From positions 1 through 8,536 of the forward strand of contig CAMXNV010000088.1 of assembly GCA_947245315.1 (NCBI GenBank): a DNA stretch of 8,536 nt, read 5' to 3'. The stretch comes from an uncultured Oscillibacter sp. Lineage in GTDB: Bacteria; Bacillota; Clostridia; Oscillospirales; Oscillospiraceae. The position numbers and the translations under genes are program-made. Positions 1 through 6,326 of this stretch are shown one piece after another (position 1 is the stretch's first letter; each line of letters opens with the position of its first letter). Under the pieces are notes generated by a model, which did not search any database, was not told the origin of the DNA, and saw only the letters and a list, made by a program, of their open reading frames with translations.

Positions 1-404
1 ACTACATCGTCAAGCCCTTCGAGATGAAGGAGCTCATCGCCCGGATCAACGCCGTCCTCCGCCGGACGGAAATCCCCAACGACACCAGCAAGAAGCTGAG
101 CTTCGACAAGCTGGTCATCAACCTGGACTCCTATGAGCTCATCGTGGACGGGCGGAAGATCGACACCCCGCCCAAGGAGCTGGAGCTCCTCTACCACCTG
201 GCCTCCACCCCCAACCGGGTCTACACCCGGAACCAGCTCCTGGACGAGGTCTGGGGCTTCGACTACTTCGGGGACAGCCGGACGGTGGACGTACACATCA
301 AGCGCCTCCGGGACAAGGTGGACAACGTGTCCGACCAGTGGTCCCTGAAAACCGTGTGGGGCGTGGGCTATAAATTCGAGCTGGCGGAGAAGAAAGAGGG
401 ATGA
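1..404 (+). CDS. Response regulator, OmpR/PhoB family, C-terminal part (5' end cut by window)
   Basis: This is the DNA-binding end of a two-component response regulator; the reading frame is open from base 3 and the start lies outside the window. The first visible residues, YIVKPFEMKELIARINAVLRR, are the end of a receiver domain: the conserved lysine-proline (KPF) after beta-5, then helix alpha-5. A winged-helix effector domain of the Trans_Reg_C type follows, with the typical KELELLYHLA helix, TRNQLLDEVWG, the recognition-helix segment RTVDVHIKRLRDKV and the closing GVGYKFE hairpin. The phosphorylated aspartate is not in the window. The stop TGA at 402-404 overlaps the ATG of the kinase gene, so the two are translationally coupled and almost certainly form a cognate pair. 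The target promoters are unknown; the protease gene downstream and its own operon are the obvious candidates (inference). Confidence 0.95.
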   Translation, partial: YIVKPFEMKELIARINAVLRRTEIPNDTSKKLSFDKLVINLDSYELIVDGRKIDTPPKELELLYHLASTPNRVYTRNQLLDEVWGFDYFGDSRTVDVHIKRLRDKVDNVSDQWSLKTVWGVGYKFELAEKKEG

Positions 405-1855
405 AGAACTTTCGGGAACGGACCCAGAGCCTGTACTGGCGTCAGCTCTTCGTCACCGCCGGCATGGTGCTGCTGACCCTGTGCCTCCTGGGGGCCTCCT
501 TCTTCTCCCTGAGCTATAACTACGCCCGGAGCCAGCAGGGGGAGGAGATCGCCGCCAAGGCCCGGGTCATGAGCCAGCTGTCCCTCAGCTACCTGGAGAG
601 CGGGCGCTATCTGGACATGGAGGATCTGCAGGACGACCAGGACTTCCAGCGCCTGGCCAGTTTCGCCGCCATCGTCTCCGACGTGCACTTCATGATCTGC
701 GACACGGAGGGCCACGTCCTTCTCTCCACCGACAAGACTCTGGACGGGAAAACCGTCACCGTCCCCCCGGAGCGGACGGCCCGGATCATGGAGCGGGGCA
801 GCGCCTCCTGGCGGGACGACTTCGGGGGCCTCTACCCGCAAAAGCGCTTCTCCGTGGGCGTGGCCTCCGTGAACCCCGTCACCCTGGAGCGGGCGGGGGA
901 GGTCATCGCCGTGTCCACCATGGCCTCCCTGGACTCCATGTGGCAGGGCTTCATCGGCCTCTTTTTCATGACGGCCTTCGTGGTCCTGATGATCGCCTTC
1001 ATGGCCTCCTCCGTCACCGCCATGCGGCAGGTGAAGCCCATCCGGGAAATGGTGGAGGCCACCCGGCGCTACGCCGAGGGGGACTTCGACATCCGGATGA
1101 ACGACTACGGGCGCAGCGACGAGGTGGGCGAGCTGGCCGCCTCCTTCAACGCCATGGCGGACTCCCTCCAGCAGACGGAGCGCCAGCGGCGGGAGTTTAT
1201 CGCCAACATCTCCCACGAGCTCAAGACCCCCATGACCACCATCGCGGGCTACACCGACGGCCTCCTGGACGGCACCATCCCCCCGGAGAAGGAAAAGCAG
1301 TACCTCCAGATCATCGCCGGGGAGAGCCGCCGCCTCAGCCGCCTGGTGCGCCGCATGCTGGACGTGAGCCAGCTCCAGGCCATCAACCCCCTGCAAAGCG
1401 GCGCGCATTTCGACATCTGCGAGAGCATGCGCCGGGTCCTGATCTCCATGGAGAAGAAGATCAACGACCGGCAGCTGGACGTGGAGGCCGACATCCCCGA
1501 GGGACCCATCCTGGTCCTGGGGGACAACGACCTGATTACCCAGGTGATCTACAACCTGCTGGAAAACGCGGCCAAGTTCGCCTACCAGGGCTCCGCCCTC
1601 TACTTGGGGCTCACCCCCCGGGAGGGCCGGGTCCAGGTGACGGTCCGGAACTCCGGGGACACCATCCCCGCCGAGGAGCTGCCGCTGCTGTTCGAGCGCT
1701 TCCACAAGAGCGACAAGTCCCGCAGCGAGGACAAGGACGGCGTGGGCCTGGGGCTCTACATCGTCAAGACCATCCTGGAACAGCACAAGGAAAAAATCAA
1801 TGTGACCAGCGAGAATGGAGTGACCACGTTCTCCTTCTCCCTGAACACGGAGTGA
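401..1855 (+). CDS. Membrane sensor histidine kinase with HAMP domain
   Basis: This 484-residue protein is a class I sensor kinase that senses an envelope signal and phosphorylates the regulator encoded just upstream. Order of parts: a first membrane helix at about 17-38, an extracytoplasmic sensor region at about 41-180, a second membrane helix at about 182-204, a HAMP linker at about 205-260, and the dimerisation/phosphoacceptor domain with FIANISHELKTPM, in which H272 is the phosphorylated histidine. The ATPase domain has the N box YNLLENAAKF (N385, N389), a degenerate G1 box NSGD (417-420), the F box LLFERFHKSD and the G2 box GVGLGLYIVK (447-456). There is no PAS domain. The start is the ATG that overlaps the regulator's stop; no strong separate ribosome binding site is seen, which fits coupling. 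The sensor region has no motif I recognise, so the ligand is unknown. An HtrA protease gene follows, which suggests a CssS-like role in secretion or envelope stress (inference). Confidence 0.96.
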   Translation: MKNFRERTQSLYWRQLFVTAGMVLLTLCLLGASFFSLSYNYARSQQGEEIAAKARVMSQLSLSYLESGRYLDMEDLQDDQDFQRLASFAAIVSDVHFMICDTEGHVLLSTDKTLDGKTVTVPPERTARIMERGSASWRDDFGGLYPQKRFSVGVASVNPVTLERAGEVIAVSTMASLDSMWQGFIGLFFMTAFVVLMIAFMASSVTAMRQVKPIREMVEATRRYAEGDFDIRMNDYGRSDEVGELAASFNAMADSLQQTERQRREFIANISHELKTPMTTIAGYTDGLLDGTIPPEKEKQYLQIIAGESRRLSRLVRRMLDVSQLQAINPLQSGAHFDICESMRRVLISMEKKINDRQLDVEADIPEGPILVLGDNDLITQVIYNLLENAAKFAYQGSALYLGLTPREGRVQVTVRNSGDTIPAEELPLLFERFHKSDKSRSEDKDGVGLGLYIVKTILEQHKEKINVTSENGVTTFSFSLNTE

Positions 1856-1861
1856 GGAAGC

Positions 1862-3172
1862 ATGGGAGAGCGAGAGGAAACCGGGCGGCTGCCCGGAGAG
1901 ATCGTAGAGGTCTACCGGGCCCCCCGCCGGTCCGGCGAGACGCGGGACCCCCGGGAGATCGTGGAGGTCTACCGTCCGCCGGATCCCCGGGAGGTGGTGG
2001 AGGTCTACCGGCGTCCGGTTCCGCCCCGGAGGGCGGCCCGGACCGGCGTCCCCGCCCCCGGAGCGGGGCGCAGGAGGACGAAGAGCGGGCTCTGGAAATT
2101 CCTGGCCTGCTTGACCCTGCTGGCGGGGCTGGCCCTGGCCGGGACAATGGCGGAGGACTATTTCCTGAGCCCCCGGTGGGACGAGGACCCGGACCTCACC
2201 AGCCAGGAGGACCGGGAGATCACCATCCCCTCCTGGCCCGTGGGCCAGGGGGCGTCCCTGACCGTCTCCCGGAGGACGGGAGAGACCCTGACCGCCCAGG
2301 AGGTCTACCGGCGGCTGAACCCCGCCGTGGTGACGGTGAACTGCTCCACGTCGGACGGCATCGTCTCCGTGGGCACCGGCGTCATCTTCTCCGAAGACGG
2401 CTACCTGGTCACCAACTACCACGTGGTCCGGGGCGGGCGGCGCTGCTCCGTGGTCCTGGACACCGGCCAGACCTTGGAGGTCTGCTATGTGGCCGGGGAT
2501 GAGAACAGCGATTTGGCCGTGCTCAAGGTGCCCCCGGGGGAGCTGACCTACCTGGAGTCCCTGCCCGCCGCCCCCTTCGGGGACTCGGAGGAGCTGGTGG
2601 TGGGAGACCCGGTGTACGCCATCGGCGCGCCCCGGCGGCTCCGGGGAACCCTGACCAACGGCATCATCTCGGCCATTGACCGGGACATCGAGGTGGAGGG
2701 CCGGACCATGACCCTCCTCCAGACCAACGCCGCCCTGAACTCCGGCAACTCCGGCGGGCCCCTCATCAACGACCAGGGGCAAGTGGTGGGCATCAACGTG
2801 GCCAAGTATATGTCTGGCCGGGACAGCGTGGAGGGCCTGGGCTTTGCCATCCCCACGGCCCAGCTGGAGCGGATCATCAACGACCTGCTGGAGTGGGGCG
2901 AGGTCCGGCCTGAGCCTCTCATCGGCGTCATGGTGATTGCCGCGGAGCGGGGGCTGCTGGTGGACTCGGTGACCCCCGGCGGCGCCGCCGACCAGGCGGG
3001 CGTCCAGGCGGGCGACTATATCATCGCCGCCCAGGGAGAGGACATCCACACCAATCAGGACCTGTTCCGGATTCGCCGCCGCCTCTATGTGGGGGACCGG
3101 CTGACGCTGACCCTCTGGCGGATGGGGGAGACCTTGGAGGTAACCCTGGAGCTGGAGGACGCAGCGGAGTGA
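1862..3172 (+). CDS. Membrane-anchored HtrA/DegP-type trypsin-like serine protease with PDZ domain
   Basis: This 436-residue protein is an S1C-family protease expected to degrade or refold misfolded proteins outside the membrane. The first 77 residues are cytoplasmic, rich in Pro and Arg, and carry three copies of an E(I/V)VEVYR motif (residues 13-19, 32-38, 44-50). One membrane helix follows at about 78-97, then a linker and the protease domain at about 145-345. The catalytic triad is complete: H187 in TNYHVV, D217 in NSDLAVLKV and S297 in NSGNSGGPL. A single PDZ domain spans about 352-432 (GLLVDSVTPGGAADQAGVQAG), giving the usual bacterial HtrA layout. The gene starts 6 bases after the kinase stop, with a GAGGAAG site across that stop, so it belongs to the regulator-kinase operon. 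In Bacillus, CssRS controls htrA; the same logic is inferred here. The repeated tail is not a normal part of HtrA. Confidence 0.96.
   Translation: MGEREETGRLPGEIVEVYRAPRRSGETRDPREIVEVYRPPDPREVVEVYRRPVPPRRAARTGVPAPGAGRRRTKSGLWKFLACLTLLAGLALAGTMAEDYFLSPRWDEDPDLTSQEDREITIPSWPVGQGASLTVSRRTGETLTAQEVYRRLNPAVVTVNCSTSDGIVSVGTGVIFSEDGYLVTNYHVVRGGRRCSVVLDTGQTLEVCYVAGDENSDLAVLKVPPGELTYLESLPAAPFGDSEELVVGDPVYAIGAPRRLRGTLTNGIISAIDRDIEVEGRTMTLLQTNAALNSGNSGGPLINDQGQVVGINVAKYMSGRDSVEGLGFAIPTAQLERIINDLLEWGEVRPEPLIGVMVIAAERGLLVDSVTPGGAADQAGVQAGDYIIAAQGEDIHTNQDLFRIRRRLYVGDRLTLTLWRMGETLEVTLELEDAAE
1898..2011 (+). repeat. Three in-frame copies of a short coding repeat (E-I/V-V-E-V-Y-R)
   Basis: Within the HtrA-like gene, bases 1898-1918, 1955-1975 and 1991-2011 encode EIVEVYR, EIVEVYR and EVVEVYR. 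The second and third copies are also preceded by DPR and all are followed by proline within two residues. The DNA copies differ mostly at synonymous positions (GTA/GTG, CGG/CGT), so the peptide appears better conserved than the DNA. Spacing is 19 then 12 residues. All copies lie on the cytoplasmic side of the predicted membrane helix. Confidence 0.85.
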
Positions 3173-3190
3173 CCTTATAATAGGATAATG

Positions 3191-3235
3191 CGAGGCCCGG
3201 GAAATGTGATTTCCCGGGCCTCGTTCTGCGTTTTT
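3191..3235. terminator. Bidirectional rho-independent terminator between convergent genes
   Basis: A perfect 14-bp inverted repeat (CGAGGCCCGGGAAA at 3191-3204, complement at 3210-3223) encloses a 5-base loop, TGTGA. On the plus strand it lies 18 bases after the protease stop and is followed by a T-rich stretch ending in TTTTT (3231-3235). On the minus strand it lies 11 bases past the stop of the glyoxalase-fold gene. It can therefore end transcription of both convergent operons. The plus-strand T tract begins 7 bases after the stem, so the tail is not ideal. Confidence 0.85.
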
Positions 3236-3678
3236 CAATACCAGCTCTGGAGCTCTACCAGGTTGCCCTCGCAGTCCGCCGCGTAGACGAAGACCGCCCT
3301 CCGGCCATCCTCGTACTCCGTCCGCACCAGCTCCCCCAGTTGGCTGCCGCCGTGCTCCAGCACCTGGGCCAGGGTCTCCTCCACGCTCTCCACCTCAAAG
3401 GCCAGGTGGGCCAGGCCGCAGCGGTTGATGGCCGGGGCGGCGGGGAGCTCAGAATCGTAGGCGAAAATCTCCAGGGTGGGGTGGTCCCCCTCGTAGCCCG
3501 GCAGGCGGAGGTGCTCCCCCACGATGTGGGCATTTTGGAGGCCCGTCAGCCGGTCCAGCCACTCCCCCCGGAGGTCCCGGGTCTCCCCGATGCTCTCGCA
3601 GTGGAAGACGGTCTTGTAGAAGTCAATCAGCCGGGCGGGGTCCCGGGCGATGATGTTGGTGTGTACATATCGAACCAT
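3235..3678 (-). CDS. VOC superfamily protein, glyoxalase I-like
   Basis: This 147-residue protein has the vicinal-oxygen-chelate fold, two beta-alpha-beta-beta-beta halves in one chain. The opening YVHTNIIARDPARLIDFYKTVF is typical of lactoylglutathione lyase-like proteins. Four residues sit where glyoxalase I binds its metal: H6, E70 (TLEIFAY), H91 (LAHLAFEV) and E142 (LVELQSW), so a metal-dependent activity is plausible. The substrate cannot be read from sequence: methylglyoxal adducts are the default guess, and methylmalonyl-CoA epimerase-like or other VOC enzymes are alternatives. The ATG at 3678 is chosen because GGAGGAGG lies just upstream, inside the end of the exonuclease gene, and the VOC fold begins there. 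The frame stays open upstream to 3897, but that part is only the exonuclease gene read in another frame. The gene is second in an operon, 4 bases after the exonuclease stop. Confidence 0.9.
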   Translation of the reverse strand: MVRYVHTNIIARDPARLIDFYKTVFHCESIGETRDLRGEWLDRLTGLQNAHIVGEHLRLPGYEGDHPTLEIFAYDSELPAAPAINRCGLAHLAFEVESVEETLAQVLEHGGSQLGELVRTEYEDGRRAVFVYAADCEGNLVELQSWY

Positions 3679-3682
3679 ACGC

Positions 3683-4441
3683 TCAAGCCTCCTCCAATTC
3701 CAGCACCACCGGGCAGTGGTCGCTGCCGTGAATCTCGCTCCAGATGTCGGCGCTCCGGATCCGGTCCCGGAGGCGCTGGGAGACAATGAAATAGTCGATT
3801 CTCCACCCCGTGTTGTTCTCCCGGGCCCTCCCCCGGTAGCTCCACCAGGAGTAGGCCCCGGTCTTGTCCGGGTACAGCGCCCGGAAGGTGTCCACAAAGC
3901 CCGCCTCCAGAAGCTGGGTCATCTTCCCCCGCTCCTCGTCCGTGAAGCCGGGGTTCCGGCGGTTGGGGCCCGGGTTCTTCAGGTCGATCTCCTGGTGGGC
4001 CACGTTCAGGTCCCCGCAGTAGACCACCGGCTTCACCGCGTCCAGCTCGCAGAGGTACTCCCGGAGATCGTCCTCCCAGGCCATGCGATAGTCCAGGCGG
4101 AGAAGCTGGTCCTTGGAGTTGGGGGTGTAGCAGCAGACCAGGTAGAAGTCCGGGAACTCCGCCGTGATGACCCGCCCCTCGTGGCGGTGCTCGTCGATGC
4201 CGAAGTCGTAGGTGACATTCAGGGGCTTCCGCCGGGTGAAGACGGCGGTGCCGGAGTAGCCCGCCTTGTCGGCGCTGTTCCAGAAGCGCTCGTAGCCGGG
4301 GAGGTCGAACTCCGCCTGCTCCGGGCGCATCTTCGTCTCTTGGAGACAGATGACGTCGGCGTCGGCAAAGGCGCAGAAGTCCAGAAAGCCTTTTTTCAGG
4401 CAGGCCCGGAGGCCGTTTACATTCCAGGATACCAGTTTCAT
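3683..4441 (-). CDS. xth: Exodeoxyribonuclease III / AP endonuclease
   Basis: This 252-residue protein is an exonuclease III family enzyme (EEP fold) that cuts DNA at abasic sites and removes 3' blocking groups in base excision repair. The family's active-site motifs are all visible in order: MKLVSWNVNGLRA with N7, LQETK with metal-binding E35, CYTPNS with Y105, GDLNVAHQEIDLKNP with D144 and N146, a WRIDYF segment with D216, and the closing SDHCPV with D241 and H242. The length matches the usual 250-260 residues. The ATG at 4441 has a GAGGTG site 6-7 bases upstream, and it begins exactly at the conserved family N terminus; the frame remains open further upstream but is not coding there. It is the first gene of a two-gene minus-strand operon with the VOC protein, and is transcribed divergently from the SUFU gene. 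Confidence in function is high; xthA or exoA is the equivalent name in other species. Confidence 0.97.
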   Translation of the reverse strand: MKLVSWNVNGLRACLKKGFLDFCAFADADVICLQETKMRPEQAEFDLPGYERFWNSADKAGYSGTAVFTRRKPLNVTYDFGIDEHRHEGRVITAEFPDFYLVCCYTPNSKDQLLRLDYRMAWEDDLREYLCELDAVKPVVYCGDLNVAHQEIDLKNPGPNRRNPGFTDEERGKMTQLLEAGFVDTFRALYPDKTGAYSWWSYRGRARENNTGWRIDYFIVSQRLRDRIRSADIWSEIHGSDHCPVVLELEEA

Positions 4442-4498
4442 AAAACACCTCGTTTGAATAGAGAAGTGGGATGGGCGGCGGTTGGTTTTGTCCCTGCT

Positions 4499-4527
4499 AT
4501 TGTACCGGATCCTCGGGAAAAAAACAA
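4499..4527 (-). promoter_or_regulatory. Promoter for the xth-VOC operon
   Basis: Read on the minus strand, TTGTTT (4527-4522) and TACAAT (4504-4499) are separated by exactly 17 bases. The -10 box matches the SigA consensus at five of six positions and the -35 at three of six. Transcription would start near 4492 and give a leader of about 50 bases. The -35 box lies inside the left copy of a 14-base direct repeat, which could serve as an operator. Confidence 0.65.
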
Positions 4528-4571
4528 TTGCCTTTTCCGCCTTCTTTCCGGGGGGAGAAAAAACAATTGCC
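4519..4571. repeat. Two direct copies of a 14-base motif between divergent promoters
   Basis: AAAAAACAATTGCC occurs at 4519-4532 and again at 4558-4571, 39 bases apart start to start. Each copy contains the palindrome CAATTG. The left copy covers the proposed -35 box of the minus-strand promoter and the right copy covers that of the plus-strand promoter. This arrangement would suit a regulator bound on both promoters, but no such regulator gene is in the window. The A-tracts may instead act simply as UP-like promoter elements. Confidence 0.6.
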
Positions 4572-4595
4572 AGCGGCGCGGAAAAGGAGTAGGAT
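4567..4595 (+). promoter_or_regulatory. Promoter for the SUFU-domain gene
   Basis: TTGCCA (4567-4572, five of six consensus bases) and TAGGAT (4590-4595, four of six) are 17 bases apart. The start point would be near 4602, giving a leader of about 35 bases that includes the strong AAGGAGGAT ribosome binding site at 4622-4630. TATAGG at 4595-4600 is an alternative -10 with poorer spacing. Confidence 0.5.
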
Positions 4596-4636
4596 ATAGG
4601 AAAGCGTTTGCGAAAAATTGCAAGGAGGATTTCCCT

Positions 4637-5431
4637 ATGGGTCTGCTGGATAAATTCAAAAAGAAGCCCGGCGGGCGGAAGACCGCCCCTGAGACGGAGG
4701 AGTACTCCCCCGGCGGCTCCGCCATCTACCGTTACCAGACTCCGGAGAAGCAGGGCTTCCGGCCTCCGGAGGACGTGTGCGTCTCCATGGAGGCCGTGGA
4801 GCAGCACATGGACCACATCTTCCCCAACCGGGGCGGCTTCGTGTACCACGAGATTCTCAGCGACCTGGTTCACATCGACGTCCACATCCTCCGGCCCGCC
4901 GGGGAGGGCGACTGCTATGTCCTCTACACCACCGGCATGAGCGACCTGCCCATGCACCTCCCCGAGGAGATCGCGGACCGGGAAGATCTGAAGTACGCGG
5001 AGCTCTACATGCTCCTCCCCGGGGACTGGAACGTGGGCGAGGAGAACCGGACCGCCCAGGATCTGCCCTATGAGAGCTTCTGGCCCATCCAGATGCTGAA
5101 ATTCCTGGCCCGCTTCCCTCACGAGTACCAGACCTGGCTGGGCTGGGGGCACACCATCCCCAACGGGCCGGACTACACGCCCATCTGCGAGGGCCTGGGC
5201 TTCGGCGGTGCGGTGCTGGACCAGCTCACCCTGGTCCCGCCCGTGAAGACGGAGGACGGGAAGGAAATCTCCATGCTCATGGTGGTCCCCGCCTACAAGG
5301 AGGAGATCGAGTTCAAGCTGAAGTACGGCATGGAGGGCCTGAGCGACCGCTTCGCGGAGCGCAAGCTCCCCCTGGTCCTGGACATCCACCGCCCCAACTT
5401 CTGCGAGGACTTCCACGAGGTTTTGGACTGA
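4637..5431 (+). CDS. Suppressor of fused (SUFU) domain protein
   Basis: This 264-residue, probably cytoplasmic protein contains a bacterial SUFU domain from about residue 50 to 262. Supporting blocks are FVYHEILSDLVHIDVHILRP (69-87), YVLYTTGMSDLPMHLPEE (94-111), YAELYMLLPGDW (120-131), WPIQMLKFLARFPHEYQTWL (149-168) and GHTIPNG (171-177). The first 45 residues are a basic, low-complexity extension that opens MGLLDKFKKKPGGRK. Bacterial SUFU proteins are known mainly as predicted immunity proteins of polymorphic toxin systems, but many stand alone with no known role. No toxin gene is present within 4 kb on either side, so no partner can be named. The ATG at 4637 is chosen for its ideal AAGGAGGAT site 6 bases upstream; the same frame is open back to 3650 only because it runs antisense to the exonuclease gene. 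It has its own promoter and ends at a large palindrome. Confidence 0.88.
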   Translation: MGLLDKFKKKPGGRKTAPETEEYSPGGSAIYRYQTPEKQGFRPPEDVCVSMEAVEQHMDHIFPNRGGFVYHEILSDLVHIDVHILRPAGEGDCYVLYTTGMSDLPMHLPEEIADREDLKYAELYMLLPGDWNVGEENRTAQDLPYESFWPIQMLKFLARFPHEYQTWLGWGHTIPNGPDYTPICEGLGFGGAVLDQLTLVPPVKTEDGKEISMLMVVPAYKEEIEFKLKYGMEGLSDRFAERKLPLVLDIHRPNFCEDFHEVLD

Positions 5432-5436
5432 ATTTC

Positions 5437-5530
5437 AGTTAGGAGTTAGGAGATAGGAGTTAGGAGTTTTCCCCTGCGGGGGCTCTCGCTCCAACAATAA
5501 CTCCTACCTCCTCACTCCTAACTCCTAACT
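5437..5530. repeat. Heptad-repeat palindrome (AGTTAGG units), probable dispersed element and terminator-like hairpin
   Basis: The left arm (5437-5468) is four tandem 7-base units AGTTAGG, AGTTAGG, AGATAGG, AGTTAGG plus AGTT. The right arm (5499-5530) holds the complementary heptads CCTACCT, CCTCACT, CCTAACT, CCTAACT. Folded, 29 of 32 positions pair, around a 30-base loop that contains a small CCCC-TGC-GGGG hairpin (5471-5481). It fills the gap between the SUFU stop and the ribosome binding site of the exporter gene. It resembles the short heptanucleotide repeats found dispersed in some bacterial genomes. It could weaken or end transcription from the SUFU gene, though it lacks a T tail after the stem. 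Confidence 0.85.
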
Positions 5531-5549
5531 TCCCCAGTGAGGTGATCGG

Positions 5550-6311
5550 ATGGATTACGACAAACTTCTGAACATGGCAGCGGAGCTGGGCTATCAGCTC
5601 ATGTACAGCGGCGCGGAAATCTACCGGGTGGAGGAGTCCGCCCGGCGGCTGCTCCACGCCTACGGGCTGGAGAACCCGGAGGTCTTTGCCATCCCCAACT
5701 GCGTCATCGTCAGCGTGGCCACGCCGGAGGGCCACCCCATCACCCGGATGCGCCGGGTCCCGGCCCACGGCACGGACATCGAGCTCCTGGAGCGCTGCAA
5801 CGGCCTGTGCCGCCGCCTCTGCGCCCAGGTCCCGCCCCTGGACGAGGCCCAGGCCCTGGTCCTGGCGCTGCCGGAGGACGAGCCCCGGTACTCCCCCCGG
5901 CGGGTGCTCCTGGGCTACGGTTTGGCCCCGGCCTTTTTTGCGCCCCTGTTCGGCGGGGGCCTGGCGGATCTGGTCTGTGCTTTCCTCTGCGGGCTGGCCG
6001 TGGGGGGCTGTTTGCTCTACGGCGGGCGCTTCATCGGGGCCAACAGCTTCTTCCGCACGGCCCTTTGCAGCGCCCTGGCCTCCCTGCTGGCCCTGGCGCT
6101 GGTCCGGGCCGGGCTGGGGGACAGCGTGGACGTGGTGACCATCTCCACGCTGATGGTGCTGGTCCCCGGCGTCGCCCTGACCAACGCCATGCGGGAGATC
6201 ATGGCCGGGGATACCTTCTCCGCCCTGAGCCGCACGGCGGACGCAATTCTGGTGGCCTCGGCCATCGCCCTGGGGGCCGCGGCGGGCCAGGCCCTGGGCG
6301 GCATGCTTTGA
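5550..6311 (+). CDS. Threonine/serine exporter family protein, N-terminal half (ThrE/DUF1212)
   Basis: This 253-residue protein matches the N-terminal part of the ThrE exporter family, which moves threonine and serine out of the cell by proton-motive force in Corynebacterium. Residues 1-115 are a hydrophilic cytoplasmic domain with the family signature GYQLMYSGAEIYRVEESARR near the N terminus, then FAIPNCVIVS and TRMRRVP. About five membrane helices follow, near 118-135, 138-157, 168-187, 194-212 and 228-250, with the conserved VPGVALTNAMREIMAGDTFS segment at 205-224. In Firmicutes the exporter is commonly split; the second half is the next gene, 15 bases away. GAGGTGAT at 5539-5546 is the ribosome binding site for the ATG at 5550. 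No clear promoter is visible in the palindromic gap upstream, so its transcription start is unknown. Substrate is inferred from the family only. Confidence 0.93.
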   Translation: MDYDKLLNMAAELGYQLMYSGAEIYRVEESARRLLHAYGLENPEVFAIPNCVIVSVATPEGHPITRMRRVPAHGTDIELLERCNGLCRRLCAQVPPLDEAQALVLALPEDEPRYSPRRVLLGYGLAPAFFAPLFGGGLADLVCAFLCGLAVGGCLLYGGRFIGANSFFRTALCSALASLLALALVRAGLGDSVDVVTISTLMVLVPGVALTNAMREIMAGDTFSALSRTADAILVASAIALGAAAGQALGGML

Positions 6312-6326
6312 GAGGGAGGGAGAACT

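Noticed and set aside
940..2502. A 520-codon plus-strand frame across the kinase and protease genes
   Set aside because: It overlaps both genes in another frame and encodes Gly/Pro/Arg-rich nonsense typical of GC-rich shadow frames.
368..3238. A 956-codon open frame on the minus strand across the kinase and protease genes
   Set aside because: It is antisense to two well-recognised genes, has low-complexity G/P/H/L-rich content and no domain; long antisense frames arise from GC-rich third codon positions.
3679..3897. N-terminal extension of the glyoxalase-fold protein
   Set aside because: It overlaps the exonuclease gene, is low complexity, and the ATG at 3678 has a good ribosome binding site and begins the VOC fold.
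3650..4636. Upstream extension of the SUFU frame
   Set aside because: It is antisense to the exonuclease gene; the ATG at 4637 has an ideal ribosome binding site and lies downstream of a plausible promoter.
4442..5416. N-terminal extension of the exonuclease III frame
   Set aside because: It runs antisense to the SUFU gene and through the promoter region; the family N terminus MKLVSWNVNG begins at 4441.
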